Positions 1-6,495 are shown, counted from the first letter of the stretch. The stretch: DNA of 6,829 nt from an uncultured Bacteroidota bacterium (GCA_946887345.1 CAMPKR010000134.1:1-6829); one strand, 5' to 3'. Program-made: numbers and translations. The notes: a model not told the origin generated them from the sequence alone.

Positions 1-268
1 GCTGAATGTAATAGTTGGTGATATCGTTGGTGGTGTAAGCGTTATTCTCGCCACCGGCCATTTGCAGGGGTTCGTCATATTCCGGAATATTCACCGAGCC
101 GCCAAACATAAGGTGCTCAAAGAGGTGGGCAAAGCCTGTGCGTTCTTTTTCTTCGTCCCGGGCGCCAACATCGTATAGCACGTTGACCGCTACCATTGGC
201 GTAGTATCATCATGATGCACCAGTACCCTTAATCCGTTCTCTAAAGTAAATCGCTCAAATTTCAGCAT
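1..268 (-). CDS. M16 family zinc peptidase (insulinase/PqqL-like), N-terminal part, cut by left window edge
   Basis: The 89 visible residues form the start of an inverzincin (M16) metallopeptidase, a family that degrades peptides in a clamshell of two halves. The signature HxxEH is present as HLFEH at residues 48-52, with H48 and H52 as zinc ligands and E51 as the catalytic base. The third ligand, a glutamate roughly 75 residues further on, lies outside the window. The preceding NGLRVLVHHD strand and the following GGENNAYTTNDITNYY stretch (residues 72-87) are typical of the family. No signal peptide is visible, so this copy looks cytoplasmic, although many relatives are exported. The ATG at 268 is chosen because the next Met (residue 25) would remove the first beta strand. 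The gene lies 42 bases after the FAD-Rieske gene but has its own consensus promoter box. Fold and family are secure; the substrate is unknown. Confidence 0.92.
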   Translation of the reverse strand, partial: MLKFERFTLENGLRVLVHHDDTTPMVAVNVLYDVGARDEEKERTGFAHLFEHLMFGGSVNIPEYDEPLQMAGGENNAYTTNDITNYYIQ

Positions 269-274
269 AGATGA

Positions 275-282
275 CAAAGTTA
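275..282 (-). promoter_or_regulatory. Bacteroidota -7 promoter box TAACTTTG for the M16 peptidase gene
   Basis: The minus strand reads TAACTTTG, a full match to the Bacteroidota consensus TAnnTTTG. It ends six bases before the ATG at 268. With transcription starting some five to seven bases past the box, the RNA would begin at or next to the start codon. No clear TTTG-type -33 element is visible upstream, so the call rests on the -7 box and its position. Confidence 0.6.
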
Positions 283-310
283 ACGGTTCGGAACTTAAAT
301 GTGAGAGTTG

Positions 311-1840
311 CTAATCACCCTCCATGTCCTCCCATTTCATAGGCTCCAGGCCCTTATTGGCCGGCCCGGTAAGCAGCGTGCCATTGCAGCCAAAGCGAGA
401 GCCATGGCAAGGACAATCCCAGCTTTTCTCAGCAGTATTCCATTCTACAAGGCAGCCAGCGTGCGGACAGACTGGGTCTACTGCGTAAATATGACCGTTT
501 TCATCCTTGTAGAGAGCAACTTTTTTGTCTTCCCAGTCGGCCAGCAGGCCTTCGCCCGGAGCTAACTGTGCGAGCTCTTCTATTTTCTTGTAGCTGAAAC
601 GCAGGCTGATGAATTTGCTGATCACATCAGCATTCTCTTTCACAAACTCTGTGAATCCTGCTATGGGTTTTATACGGCTTGGATCGAAGACTTTTTCGTA
701 GATGCTCTGCTGCCTTGTTATCAATTCGCAGATGATCTTAGCAGAAAGCGGACCCAGCACCATGCCATTGCCATTAAAACCTGTGGCAATATACATACGG
801 TCGTGGCCCGGCATAAGTCCGATATATGGCAAACCATCCGCAGGAACGAAATATTGTGATGACCACTTATATTCGATGTTGCTGACGTTGTAGTGTTTCC
901 TTACAAAGGCTTCCAGTTCGGCAAAGACGTGTTCTGTATTTTTGTTGTGGCCTGTTTTATGATCAAAACCACCGGCGATCATATATTTTTTGCCATCTAC
1001 CTCCTGGGTGCGGAAGTAATTGTAGGGGTCTTTGAGATCGTAGACTAAACCATCGGGATATTGTTCATCTGCCAGGGTGCAGGCAATTGCATAGCTTCGG
1101 TAAGGCGCGCAGCGGAAATTGTACAAAGTAATGCCCGGGGGTATGTGAGTGGCATAGATGACATACTTCGCTTTTATTTCCCCGAGTGAAGTGTCAGCAG
1201 TGTAGTTTTCTCCGCTTTCTATTTTGTGTACCGTGCACTGTTGCAGCAGTACACCACCATGTTGCTGGTAGGCTTTTGCAAGGCCATTGATGAAGCAAGT
1301 AGGATGTATCTGAGCCTGCATCTCTACCCTGATAGCCTCTACATAAGGAAGGGTAGTGGGCACATTTTCTGTTCTGCTGACCACTACACCAGCACGCTGG
1401 GCGGCCTCGGCCATTTTTCGAAGCTCTTTTACTTCCTTCTCATCCTGGGCAATAAGAAAGCCTGTACGATAGGCAAAGCCGCAGTCTATATTGTATTTGT
1501 TCACCAATCCCTCTATGAGGTCTATGCTTTCACGCGTTCCGCGGGCTACGAGTTTTGCTTCATCTTCCCCGAATTTGCTTTCTATCTCCGGGTAGGTGGA
1601 GTCGAGTATGGTATTGAGGTGGGCGGTAGTGCCCCCGGTAGTGCCGAAGCCTACATTGTTTGCTTCCGCGAGTATGCAGTTCAGCCCTTGCGATTGAAGC
1701 AATAATGCGGTGGTACAGCCGGTGATGCCTGCCCCTACTACGAGCACATCATATAAAGTATCCTTGTTCCAGTTATTGCCGACCCGTATTTCTTCAGCGG
1801 TTCCCTGCCATAAGCTTTTTAAAGCGCCATCTCTTTTCAT
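311..1840 (-). CDS. FAD-dependent oxidoreductase (DAO/DadA-like) fused to a C-terminal Rieske [2Fe-2S] domain, 509 aa
   Basis: Two domains are visible. Residues 30-380 are a DAO-type flavoprotein: the dinucleotide-binding motif GAGITG (G36, G38, G41) is followed by E59 at the end of the second strand, the expected ribose-binding acid, and a late GFNGNGM segment (354-360) fits the family's second FAD contact. Residues 430-500 are a Rieske domain: C458-x-H460 and C476-x2-H479 are the cluster ligands, and C463 and C478 match the disulfide pair of bc1-type Rieske proteins. The architecture matches Bacillus YhfW-like proteins, whose substrate is not established as far as I know; relatives oxidise amines or amino acids. 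No signal peptide or membrane segment is seen, so it is probably cytoplasmic. An in-frame extension to 1948 exists but would start inside the pdxA terminator hairpin; the ATG at 1840 has AAAGG six bases upstream and was chosen. No redox partner gene is adjacent. Confidence 0.92.
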   Translation of the reverse strand: MKRDGALKSLWQGTAEEIRVGNNWNKDTLYDVLVVGAGITGCTTALLLQSQGLNCILAEANNVGFGTTGGTTAHLNTILDSTYPEIESKFGEDEAKLVARGTRESIDLIEGLVNKYNIDCGFAYRTGFLIAQDEKEVKELRKMAEAAQRAGVVVSRTENVPTTLPYVEAIRVEMQAQIHPTCFINGLAKAYQQHGGVLLQQCTVHKIESGENYTADTSLGEIKAKYVIYATHIPPGITLYNFRCAPYRSYAIACTLADEQYPDGLVYDLKDPYNYFRTQEVDGKKYMIAGGFDHKTGHNKNTEHVFAELEAFVRKHYNVSNIEYKWSSQYFVPADGLPYIGLMPGHDRMYIATGFNGNGMVLGPLSAKIICELITRQQSIYEKVFDPSRIKPIAGFTEFVKENADVISKFISLRFSYKKIEELAQLAPGEGLLADWEDKKVALYKDENGHIYAVDPVCPHAGCLVEWNTAEKSWDCPCHGSRFGCNGTLLTGPANKGLEPMKWEDMEGD

Positions 1841-1846
1841 AAAATG

Positions 1847-1851
1847 CCTTT
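1847..1851 (-). promoter_or_regulatory. Shine-Dalgarno-like AAAGG that fixes the start of the FAD-Rieske gene
   Basis: The minus strand reads AAGAAAAAGG, then CATTTT, then ATG at 1840. The AAAGG core with a six-base gap is the only clear Shine-Dalgarno-like site in the window. It supports the downstream start over the in-frame codons at 1891 and 1948. Confidence 0.55.
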
Positions 1852-1934
1852 TTCTTAACTGATGAGTAAAGCAAAAAGACCACGCCAGCATTTGTGATGC
1901 GAATCCGCATATATAATGGGTTGAGGGACACTGC

Positions 1935-1966
1935 AAAAAAAATCCCACACCCTAAAAGGTGTGGGG
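1935..1966 (-). terminator. Rho-independent terminator of pdxA
   Basis: An 8-bp perfect stem pairs 1944-1951 (CCCACACC) with 1958-1965 (GGTGTGGG) around a six-base loop, with a possible extra G-T pair at its base. On the minus strand the stem is followed directly by eight T (complement of A at 1935-1942). It lies 28 bases past the pdxA stop codon. On the plus strand the hairpin is followed by CATTTAAAAG rather than a T run, so it acts in the minus direction. It separates pdxA from the FAD-Rieske gene, which therefore needs its own promoter within about 95 bases. Confidence 0.93.
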
Positions 1967-1993
1967 CATTTAAAAGTCGATTGAAATTATATA

Positions 1994-3076
1994 CTAGGCA
2001 TCCACTTTGGGAGCCTCACCTTCCTTTTCTTTTTCTATGCGGCCACGGCGAAGAGGGTTGGCTGTATATTCTGCATAGCTTTCACGTTGGCGTAAAAGGT
2101 CTACGGCCTGGAATATAGCTTCCCTGAATGAGGAAGGATCGGCGAGATCCTTGCCGGCGATATCGAAAGCAGTGCCATGATCAGGAGATGTACGTATTAC
2201 AGGCAAGCCGGCAGTATAGTTTACCCCTTCGCCCTGGGCCAGTGTTTTGAACGGGGCCAGGCCCTGGTCGTGATACATGGCTAATACCGCATCGAATTCT
2301 GTGTAGCTGCTCCTTGCAAAGAAAGCGTCAGCTCCGTAAGGTCCGAAAACCAGGTGTCCGTGCTGCTGCAGCTGTTCAATGGCAGGTTTAATGTGTTGCT
2401 GTTCTTCAGTGCCTATCTGGCCGCCGTCGCCTGCGTGGGGATTAAGGCCCAGTACCGCTATGCGTGGCTTATCAATGCCAAAGTCCTTAATGAGACTCTC
2501 CTTCAGCAGGTTGATCTTTGATACCACCAGCTCCTTGGTGATCATTCCCGCGACCTTAGCGATAGGCACATGTTCTGTGGCCAGTGCCACGCGCAGACTG
2601 CCATTATAGAGCAGCATCAGCACGTCCTTTGCCCCGAATTTATCTTTCAGGAAAGGGGTGTGGCCTGTATACTGAAAATCCGGTATCTGGGTATTGCTTT
2701 TGTGTATAGGTGCAGTAACTATTGCGTCCAGCTGTCCATCCTTCAGGCATTGGGCAGCTACCATCAATGAGCGTATTGCGTATTTACCGCCACTTTCGGT
2801 GAGCGCTCCGGGCTGTATCGGCACTTCTTCATCCCAGCAGGTAAAGATGTTTACTTGTTTGGGAGCCAGTTTGGTAAGGTCTTTAGTATTCGAGAAGTTG
2901 AAAGGAGTTTCGGCGATGGTTTTGCGATAGAAGTTGATGACTTTATTGGACGAGAAGACCACCGGGGTACAAATATCCAGTATCCGGGTGTCTGAAAGCG
3001 TTTTAATGATCAACTCGGGTCCTACGCCGTTCAGATCGCCTGTGGTGATGCCTATAAGCGGTTTTTCGTTCTGCAT
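1994..3076 (-). CDS. pdxA: 4-hydroxythreonine-4-phosphate dehydrogenase (vitamin B6 biosynthesis), 360 aa
   Basis: PdxA oxidises 4-phosphohydroxy-L-threonine with NAD; the product decarboxylates and PdxJ then condenses it with deoxyxylulose 5-phosphate in the DXP-dependent route to pyridoxal phosphate. The N-terminal signature appears as TTGDLNGVGPE (residues 11-21), the substrate segment as GHTPFLKD (138-145). The three metal-binding histidines are recognisable: H169 (TEHVP), H214 (NPHAGDGG) and H269 (YHDQGLAPFK), at the spacing of E. coli H166, H211 and H266. The length exceeds the roughly 330 residues of proteobacterial PdxA, partly through a charged C-terminal tail (about 345-360). It lies 57 bases after pepA on the same strand. 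A weak box, TATTTTTA (3099-3106), could give it a separate promoter, but readthrough from pepA is equally possible. A strong terminator follows. No Shine-Dalgarno sequence is seen. Confidence 0.96.
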   Translation of the reverse strand: MQNEKPLIGITTGDLNGVGPELIIKTLSDTRILDICTPVVFSSNKVINFYRKTIAETPFNFSNTKDLTKLAPKQVNIFTCWDEEVPIQPGALTESGGKYAIRSLMVAAQCLKDGQLDAIVTAPIHKSNTQIPDFQYTGHTPFLKDKFGAKDVLMLLYNGSLRVALATEHVPIAKVAGMITKELVVSKINLLKESLIKDFGIDKPRIAVLGLNPHAGDGGQIGTEEQQHIKPAIEQLQQHGHLVFGPYGADAFFARSSYTEFDAVLAMYHDQGLAPFKTLAQGEGVNYTAGLPVIRTSPDHGTAFDIAGKDLADPSSFREAIFQAVDLLRQRESYAEYTANPLRRGRIEKEKEGEAPKVDA

Positions 3077-3133
3077 TCTATTGTTTTGTCAGTGCGGGTA
3101 AAAATAGCTTTTAAATCCGCGAATGTGAAATTA

Positions 3134-4570
3134 TCAGTTTTTACCGTAGTGCACCAGGAAGTCAACCAGTATGCGTAAGCCGTAGGCTGTGCCGCCAATG
3201 GTCTGGTATCCTTTTTTGCTTGTTGCAAACGACACGCCTGCGATATCAAAGTGCATCCATGGATAATCGGTAAAATGTTCCAGGAACTTACCTGCTGTGA
3301 TGGCACCGCCGTAGGGCCCACCTACATTTTTCAGGTCGGCAATGTCTGACTTTATCAAGTCGCCGTATTCCTCCCACAATGGGTATTCCACCAGTCTTTC
3401 ATATTGGCGGAAGCCGCTGTCGTTGAAGGATTTACGCACGTTATCGTCAATATTTCCCATGCACACTATGCCGTGTTCACCTACGGCCACACTGGCAGCG
3501 CCGGTTAACGTTGCGAAATCGAGTACCAGTTCAGGTTTGTAGCGCTTAGCCCAGTGTAGGGCATCGGCCAATATCATTCGGCCTTCAGCATCGGTGTTCA
3601 GTACTTCTACACTGGAACCACTATACATTTTAATTACGTCGCCGGGAGTGTAAGCGTTTTCGCCGGGGCGATTGTCGGTGGCCGGTACTAATGCTATTAC
3701 ATGCAGCGGTAGTTTCAGTTTGCTGATGCTGTACATAGCGCCGCTTACCAGTGCTGCACCGCTCATGTCACTCTTCATGCGGTCCATAGAGTTAGGAGTT
3801 GGCTTCAGGCTGAGGCCGCCTGTGTCGTATACAACACCCTTGCCTACAAGTACAATCGGCTTTTTATTCAGTGCTTTGGCCGGCTTGTATTCCATTACCG
3901 TAAATGTCGGAGGCTCCTTGCTGCCGAGGTTAACAGAGAGCAGGCCACCCATCTTTTCTTTTTGTATCTGGGCTTTACTCATAGTGGTTACTTTAAAGCC
4001 TGCTTCTTTGCCCATAGTCGCAAATTCTTTCGCCAGCTGCATAGCAGTCATATAATTCACAGGCTCGTTCACCAATGTGCGAACCCGGAAAATAGCGTCT
4101 GTTATGACAGAAAGCTGTTCAAGTTCTTTTACTGTTACAGATGATTTGGTGAAATGAATAGTATTAAGCGTGTTGGCTATTTTTTTTGCATCGCTTTGAT
4201 ATTTCAGGAATTGATAGTTGGCGAGTGCCAAGCCTTCTGCAAACAAATAGGCTGCATCGATAGTGCCGGAAAGATTCTCAATAGTGATCTCGGCGAGTTT
4301 CAGGCGATTGGCAGCTCCGCAAACTTCAGCACCTCCTTTACGGCAAGCCTCTCTTGTTTGCCAGTCCGTCTTTTTGGTTCTGAGGAAGTATATAAATATG
4401 TAGCTGTCATATTGGTTGATGCTAGCGGAGCTTTGCTCTTTGTCGAAGGCAGCTTTGGCAAATGCCTGCTCTTCCCTGCTCAGTCCTGCTATTTGTTTTA
4501 TTCCCGTGGCATTATCTATTATATAAACCCGGTCTTTCTTCGAAGGTTTCTGTGCTATTTTGAATTCCAT
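3134..4570 (-). CDS. pepA: Leucyl aminopeptidase, peptidase family M17, 478 aa
   Basis: A two-metal aminopeptidase that removes N-terminal residues from peptides, normally a cytoplasmic hexamer. The C-terminal catalytic half is textbook M17. K244 and D249 lie in GKGVVYDTGG, the second catalytic lysine is K256 (SLKPT), D268 lies in MKSDMSGAA, and the signature NTDAEGR (325-331) supplies D327, E329 and the catalytic R331. These correspond to E. coli PepA K270, D275, K282, D293, D352, E354 and R356, with one extra residue before D268. The N-terminal half (about 1-160) is divergent, as usual for the family. The next internal Met is residue 174, so the ATG at 4570 is the only sensible start. A promoter box ends four bases upstream of it. 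Whether this copy binds DNA, as E. coli PepA does, cannot be judged from sequence. Family and active site are certain; the pepA symbol is by family resemblance. Confidence 0.95.
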   Translation of the reverse strand: MEFKIAQKPSKKDRVYIIDNATGIKQIAGLSREEQAFAKAAFDKEQSSASINQYDSYIFIYFLRTKKTDWQTREACRKGGAEVCGAANRLKLAEITIENLSGTIDAAYLFAEGLALANYQFLKYQSDAKKIANTLNTIHFTKSSVTVKELEQLSVITDAIFRVRTLVNEPVNYMTAMQLAKEFATMGKEAGFKVTTMSKAQIQKEKMGGLLSVNLGSKEPPTFTVMEYKPAKALNKKPIVLVGKGVVYDTGGLSLKPTPNSMDRMKSDMSGAALVSGAMYSISKLKLPLHVIALVPATDNRPGENAYTPGDVIKMYSGSSVEVLNTDAEGRMILADALHWAKRYKPELVLDFATLTGAASVAVGEHGIVCMGNIDDNVRKSFNDSGFRQYERLVEYPLWEEYGDLIKSDIADLKNVGGPYGGAITAGKFLEHFTDYPWMHFDIAGVSFATSKKGYQTIGGTAYGLRILVDFLVHYGKN

Positions 4571-4574
4571 GCGG

Positions 4575-4582
4575 CAAAGGTA
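4575..4582 (-). promoter_or_regulatory. Bacteroidota -7 promoter box TACCTTTG for pepA
   Basis: The minus strand reads TACCTTTG, a full match to TAnnTTTG, followed by CCGC? no Shine-Dalgarno: only the four bases 4574-4571 separate it from the ATG at 4570. The expected transcription start falls on or next to the start codon, which predicts a leaderless mRNA. No convincing -33 TTTG is seen at the usual distance. Confidence 0.7.
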
Positions 4583-4587
4583 GTGGC

Positions 4588-4625
4588 TTAGTTGATTAGT
4601 TGAAATGTTGATTAGAGATTAGTAT
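4588..4625. repeat. Degenerate octamer tandem repeat, unit TTAGTTGA
   Basis: Successive units read TTAGTTGA (4588), TTAGTTGA (4596), AATGTTGA (4604), then shortened TTAGAGA (4612) and TTAGTAT (4619). The first two are identical and the rest decay. Read on the pepA strand the unit is TCAACTAA, and the array begins five bases upstream of the pepA promoter box. The function is unknown; it may be slippage debris or a regulator site. Confidence 0.55.
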
Positions 4626-4673
4626 TTGGTCTAATTTATAGATTGGTGTGAGCCTGATTCATCTATTGAACCG

Positions 4674-4708
4674 AACTGCCAACTGTAAACCGCTAACTAT
4701 TTACTGCT
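4674..4708. repeat. Degenerate heptamer tandem repeat, consensus AACTGCT, upstream of ksgA
   Basis: Five contiguous seven-base units read AACTGCC, AACTGTA, AACCGCT, AACTATT and TACTGCT. Against AACTGCT this gives 28 of 35 matches. The array ends ten bases before the ksgA promoter box. It covers the place where a -33 element would be expected, so it could influence promoter activity. I see no known element that it matches. Confidence 0.5.
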
Positions 4709-4718
4709 AAGTCTTCGC

Positions 4719-4726
4719 TACTTTTG
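4719..4726 (+). promoter_or_regulatory. Bacteroidota -7 promoter box TACTTTTG for ksgA
   Basis: TACTTTTG matches TAnnTTTG fully and is followed by CGCC and the ATG at 4731. The gap of four bases equals that of the divergent pepA promoter, so the two promoters are arranged as mirror images. Transcription would begin at about the A of the ATG, giving a leaderless mRNA for ksgA and the coupled dehydrogenase. Confidence 0.72.
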
Positions 4727-4730
4727 CGCC

Positions 4731-5486
4731 ATGCAATACACGCTCAAAAAGAGTTTAGGCCAGCACTTTCTGCATGATGAAAATATGTGCAGGAAGATAG
4801 TGGAACAGCTAAGCCTGCGGCCCGGTATGCAACTGGTGGAAATTGGCCCGGGAGGGGGAGCCATCACCAAGTATCTAATTGAGCTTCCCGATGTTCTGTA
4901 CAGGGCTATAGAAGTAGACGATGAAAAAGTACAGTACCTGCACAAGACCTACCCCGTTTTGAAAGATAGGATCATCCTCCAGGACGTGCTGAAAGCCGAT
5001 TTGCCATTTGAGGGTAATTTTAGTGTTATCGGTAACTTCCCTTACAATATTTCGTCGCCTATTTTGTTCAAAGTTCTGGACTGGGAACAGCAAGTAGATG
5101 AGGTAGTAGGAATGTTTCAGAAAGAGGTGGCCCAGCGCGTAGCTGCGGGGCCGGGCTCCAAACAATCGGGTATTTTAAGCATATTGATACAGGCCTTTTT
5201 TAAGGTTGAGTATCTCTTTGACGTTCATGAGAACTGCTTTACGCCCCCGCCTAAGGTGAAAAGCGGGGTCATAAGGCTCACCAATATTCACAATCCTCAC
5301 CAAATAGATAACAAAAGAAAATTCGTTAACCTGGTAAAGGGTGCTTTCAACCAGCGCAGGAAAACGCTTCGTAATGCATTGAAGAGTTATGTTCCCGCTG
5401 AAGTGCTCACCCATCCGCTGATGGGAAAACGGGCCGAACAACTGTCTGTTGCTGATTTTGTAGAACTTTATAAGCTATACCAATAA
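4731..5486 (+). CDS. rsmA: 16S rRNA (adenine1518-N6/adenine1519-N6)-dimethyltransferase, 251 aa
   Basis: RsmA (KsgA) uses S-adenosylmethionine to dimethylate two adjacent adenines in the 3' terminal hairpin loop of 16S rRNA, a late checkpoint in 30S assembly; its loss gives kasugamycin resistance. The N-terminal KKSLGQHFL (6-14), the SAM-binding EIGPGGG (37-43), the acidic EVDD after the second strand (61-64) and QDVLK (84-88) are present. The catalytic motif reads NFPYNIS (102-108), with Phe where Leu is most common. FQKEVAQR (129-136), FTPPPKVKSGV (170-180) and FNQRRKTLRNAL (206-217) complete the family pattern. The length is slightly below the roughly 270 residues of E. coli KsgA. The ATG at 4731 must be the start, because the next Met (19) lies beyond the GQHFL motif. 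The gene is followed after one base by a dehydrogenase gene. Confidence 0.97.
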   Translation: MQYTLKKSLGQHFLHDENMCRKIVEQLSLRPGMQLVEIGPGGGAITKYLIELPDVLYRAIEVDDEKVQYLHKTYPVLKDRIILQDVLKADLPFEGNFSVIGNFPYNISSPILFKVLDWEQQVDEVVGMFQKEVAQRVAAGPGSKQSGILSILIQAFFKVEYLFDVHENCFTPPPKVKSGVIRLTNIHNPHQIDNKRKFVNLVKGAFNQRRKTLRNALKSYVPAEVLTHPLMGKRAEQLSVADFVELYKLYQ

Positions 5487-5487
5487 A

Positions 5488-6423
5488 ATGCATAAGGGAA
5501 AGGTGGTGATAGCGGCACCGGTACATCAATTACTTACTGAGGGACTATCTGGCGCGGGCTACGAAATAGTTCCCTGCGAGCATGTTACTCAGGATACGGC
5601 CGCCGGCTACCTCGCTGATTGTGTGGGAGTTATCACTTCTACCCGCCTGCATCTTGACAAAAAACTACTTGACCGGACCGGGCAGTTGCAGTGGATAGGC
5701 CGAATGGGCTCAGGCATGGAGGTGGTGGACGTGGCTTATGCTGCTAAAAAAGGAGTAAAATGCTACAGCAGCCCCGAAGGGAATTGCAATGCAGTGGCTG
5801 AGCACGCACTAGGGATGCTCCTGGCCCTGAACAAGCGTATCATCATCAGCAACAATGAACTGAAGGAAGGCAGGTGGAGGCGCGATGCCAACAGGGGGAC
5901 AGAGCTGGAAGGCAAAACCGTTGGTATCATTGGCTTTGGGCACACAGGCCGCTCTTTTGCAAAAAAACTTTTAGGGTTCGATATGCAAATTCTCGTCTAT
6001 GATAAATACAAGCATGACGATATGCCCGGATACGTGACTTTTTGCAACAATCTCGAACCCATTTTCAGGGAAGCAGATATTGTGAGTTTTCATGTTCCCC
6101 TGCAGGAAGACACCATCAGCTATTTTGATGACAAATTTATTGCACAGATGCACAAGGGTTTTGTGCTGCTCAATACGTCTAGAGGAATAGTGGCTGATGT
6201 ACACGCGATAAAAAGAGGTTTGGAGTCGGGAAAAGTAACCGGAGCTTGCCTGGATGTGTGGGAGGATGAGCCGCTGGAGCAAATGAGTTTGGAAGTGAGG
6301 CAGTGTTTTGAAGAGATGATAGATATGCAGAACGTGATCATTACACCCCACATTGCAGGATATAGCAAGGAATCATTATATAAGATGAGCAAGGCCCTTT
6401 TGGAGAAGATTGTCAGCTCGTAG
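5488..6423 (+). CDS. D-isomer-specific 2-hydroxyacid dehydrogenase (SerA/PdxB-like superfamily), 311 aa
   Basis: An NAD-dependent dehydrogenase of the phosphoglycerate/2-hydroxyacid family. Its Rossmann motif is GFGHTG (G149, G151, G154) with D172 ending the next strand, which favours NAD over NADP. The catalytic triad is R232 (NTSRG), E261 (DVWEDEP) and H288 (ITPHIAG); the R-to-E spacing of 29 equals that of E. coli SerA. The substrate loop near 72-81 reads RMGSGMEVVD, and the hinge segment NAVAEHALGMLLAL (101-114) is typical. At 311 residues it has only the core fold, with no C-terminal ACT domain as in E. coli SerA and no PdxB dimerisation domain. It starts one base after the rsmA stop, so the two are almost certainly co-transcribed and translationally coupled. 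The substrate cannot be read from sequence; 3-phosphoglycerate, erythronate 4-phosphate and simple 2-hydroxyacids are all possible. No hairpin terminator follows. Confidence 0.92.
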   Translation: MHKGKVVIAAPVHQLLTEGLSGAGYEIVPCEHVTQDTAAGYLADCVGVITSTRLHLDKKLLDRTGQLQWIGRMGSGMEVVDVAYAAKKGVKCYSSPEGNCNAVAEHALGMLLALNKRIIISNNELKEGRWRRDANRGTELEGKTVGIIGFGHTGRSFAKKLLGFDMQILVYDKYKHDDMPGYVTFCNNLEPIFREADIVSFHVPLQEDTISYFDDKFIAQMHKGFVLLNTSRGIVADVHAIKRGLESGKVTGACLDVWEDEPLEQMSLEVRQCFEEMIDMQNVIITPHIAGYSKESLYKMSKALLEKIVSS

Positions 6424-6495
6424 TAAATAATTGATTATAAACAAATTTCAACCAAAGATATTTATGTGGCGAAATCGATTTTTAACAGATTTTTT

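Noticed and set aside
1226..1705. 159-codon open frame on the plus strand inside the FAD-Rieske gene
   Set aside because: It is antisense to a gene with a complete, conserved product. Its translation shows no family resemblance, and it has no promoter or ribosome site of its own.
1872..1879. TCTTTTTG on the minus strand as a promoter box for the FAD-Rieske gene
   Set aside because: It lacks the conserved A at position 2 of TAnnTTTG and has no good -33 partner. A promoter must exist between the terminator and 1840, but I cannot place it with confidence.
1897..1910. Dyad ATGCG-aatc-CGCAT upstream of the FAD-Rieske gene as a possible operator
   Set aside because: It is a five-base arm with a four-base centre and no second copy in the window. 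Such short dyads are common by chance, and no regulator is adjacent.
3099..3106. TATTTTTA on the minus strand as a separate promoter box for pdxA
   Set aside because: The last consensus base is missing and the region is T-rich, so a chance match is likely. Readthrough from pepA over 57 bases is as plausible.
3052..3321. 89-codon minus-strand frame bridging the end of pepA and the start of pdxA
   Set aside because: It overlaps both real genes in another frame and has no recognisable domain.
4154..4591. 145-codon open frame on the plus strand covering the start of pepA and the spacer
   Set aside because: It is antisense to pepA and Cys/Phe-rich without a recognisable motif. The repeats in the spacer explain its open 3' end.
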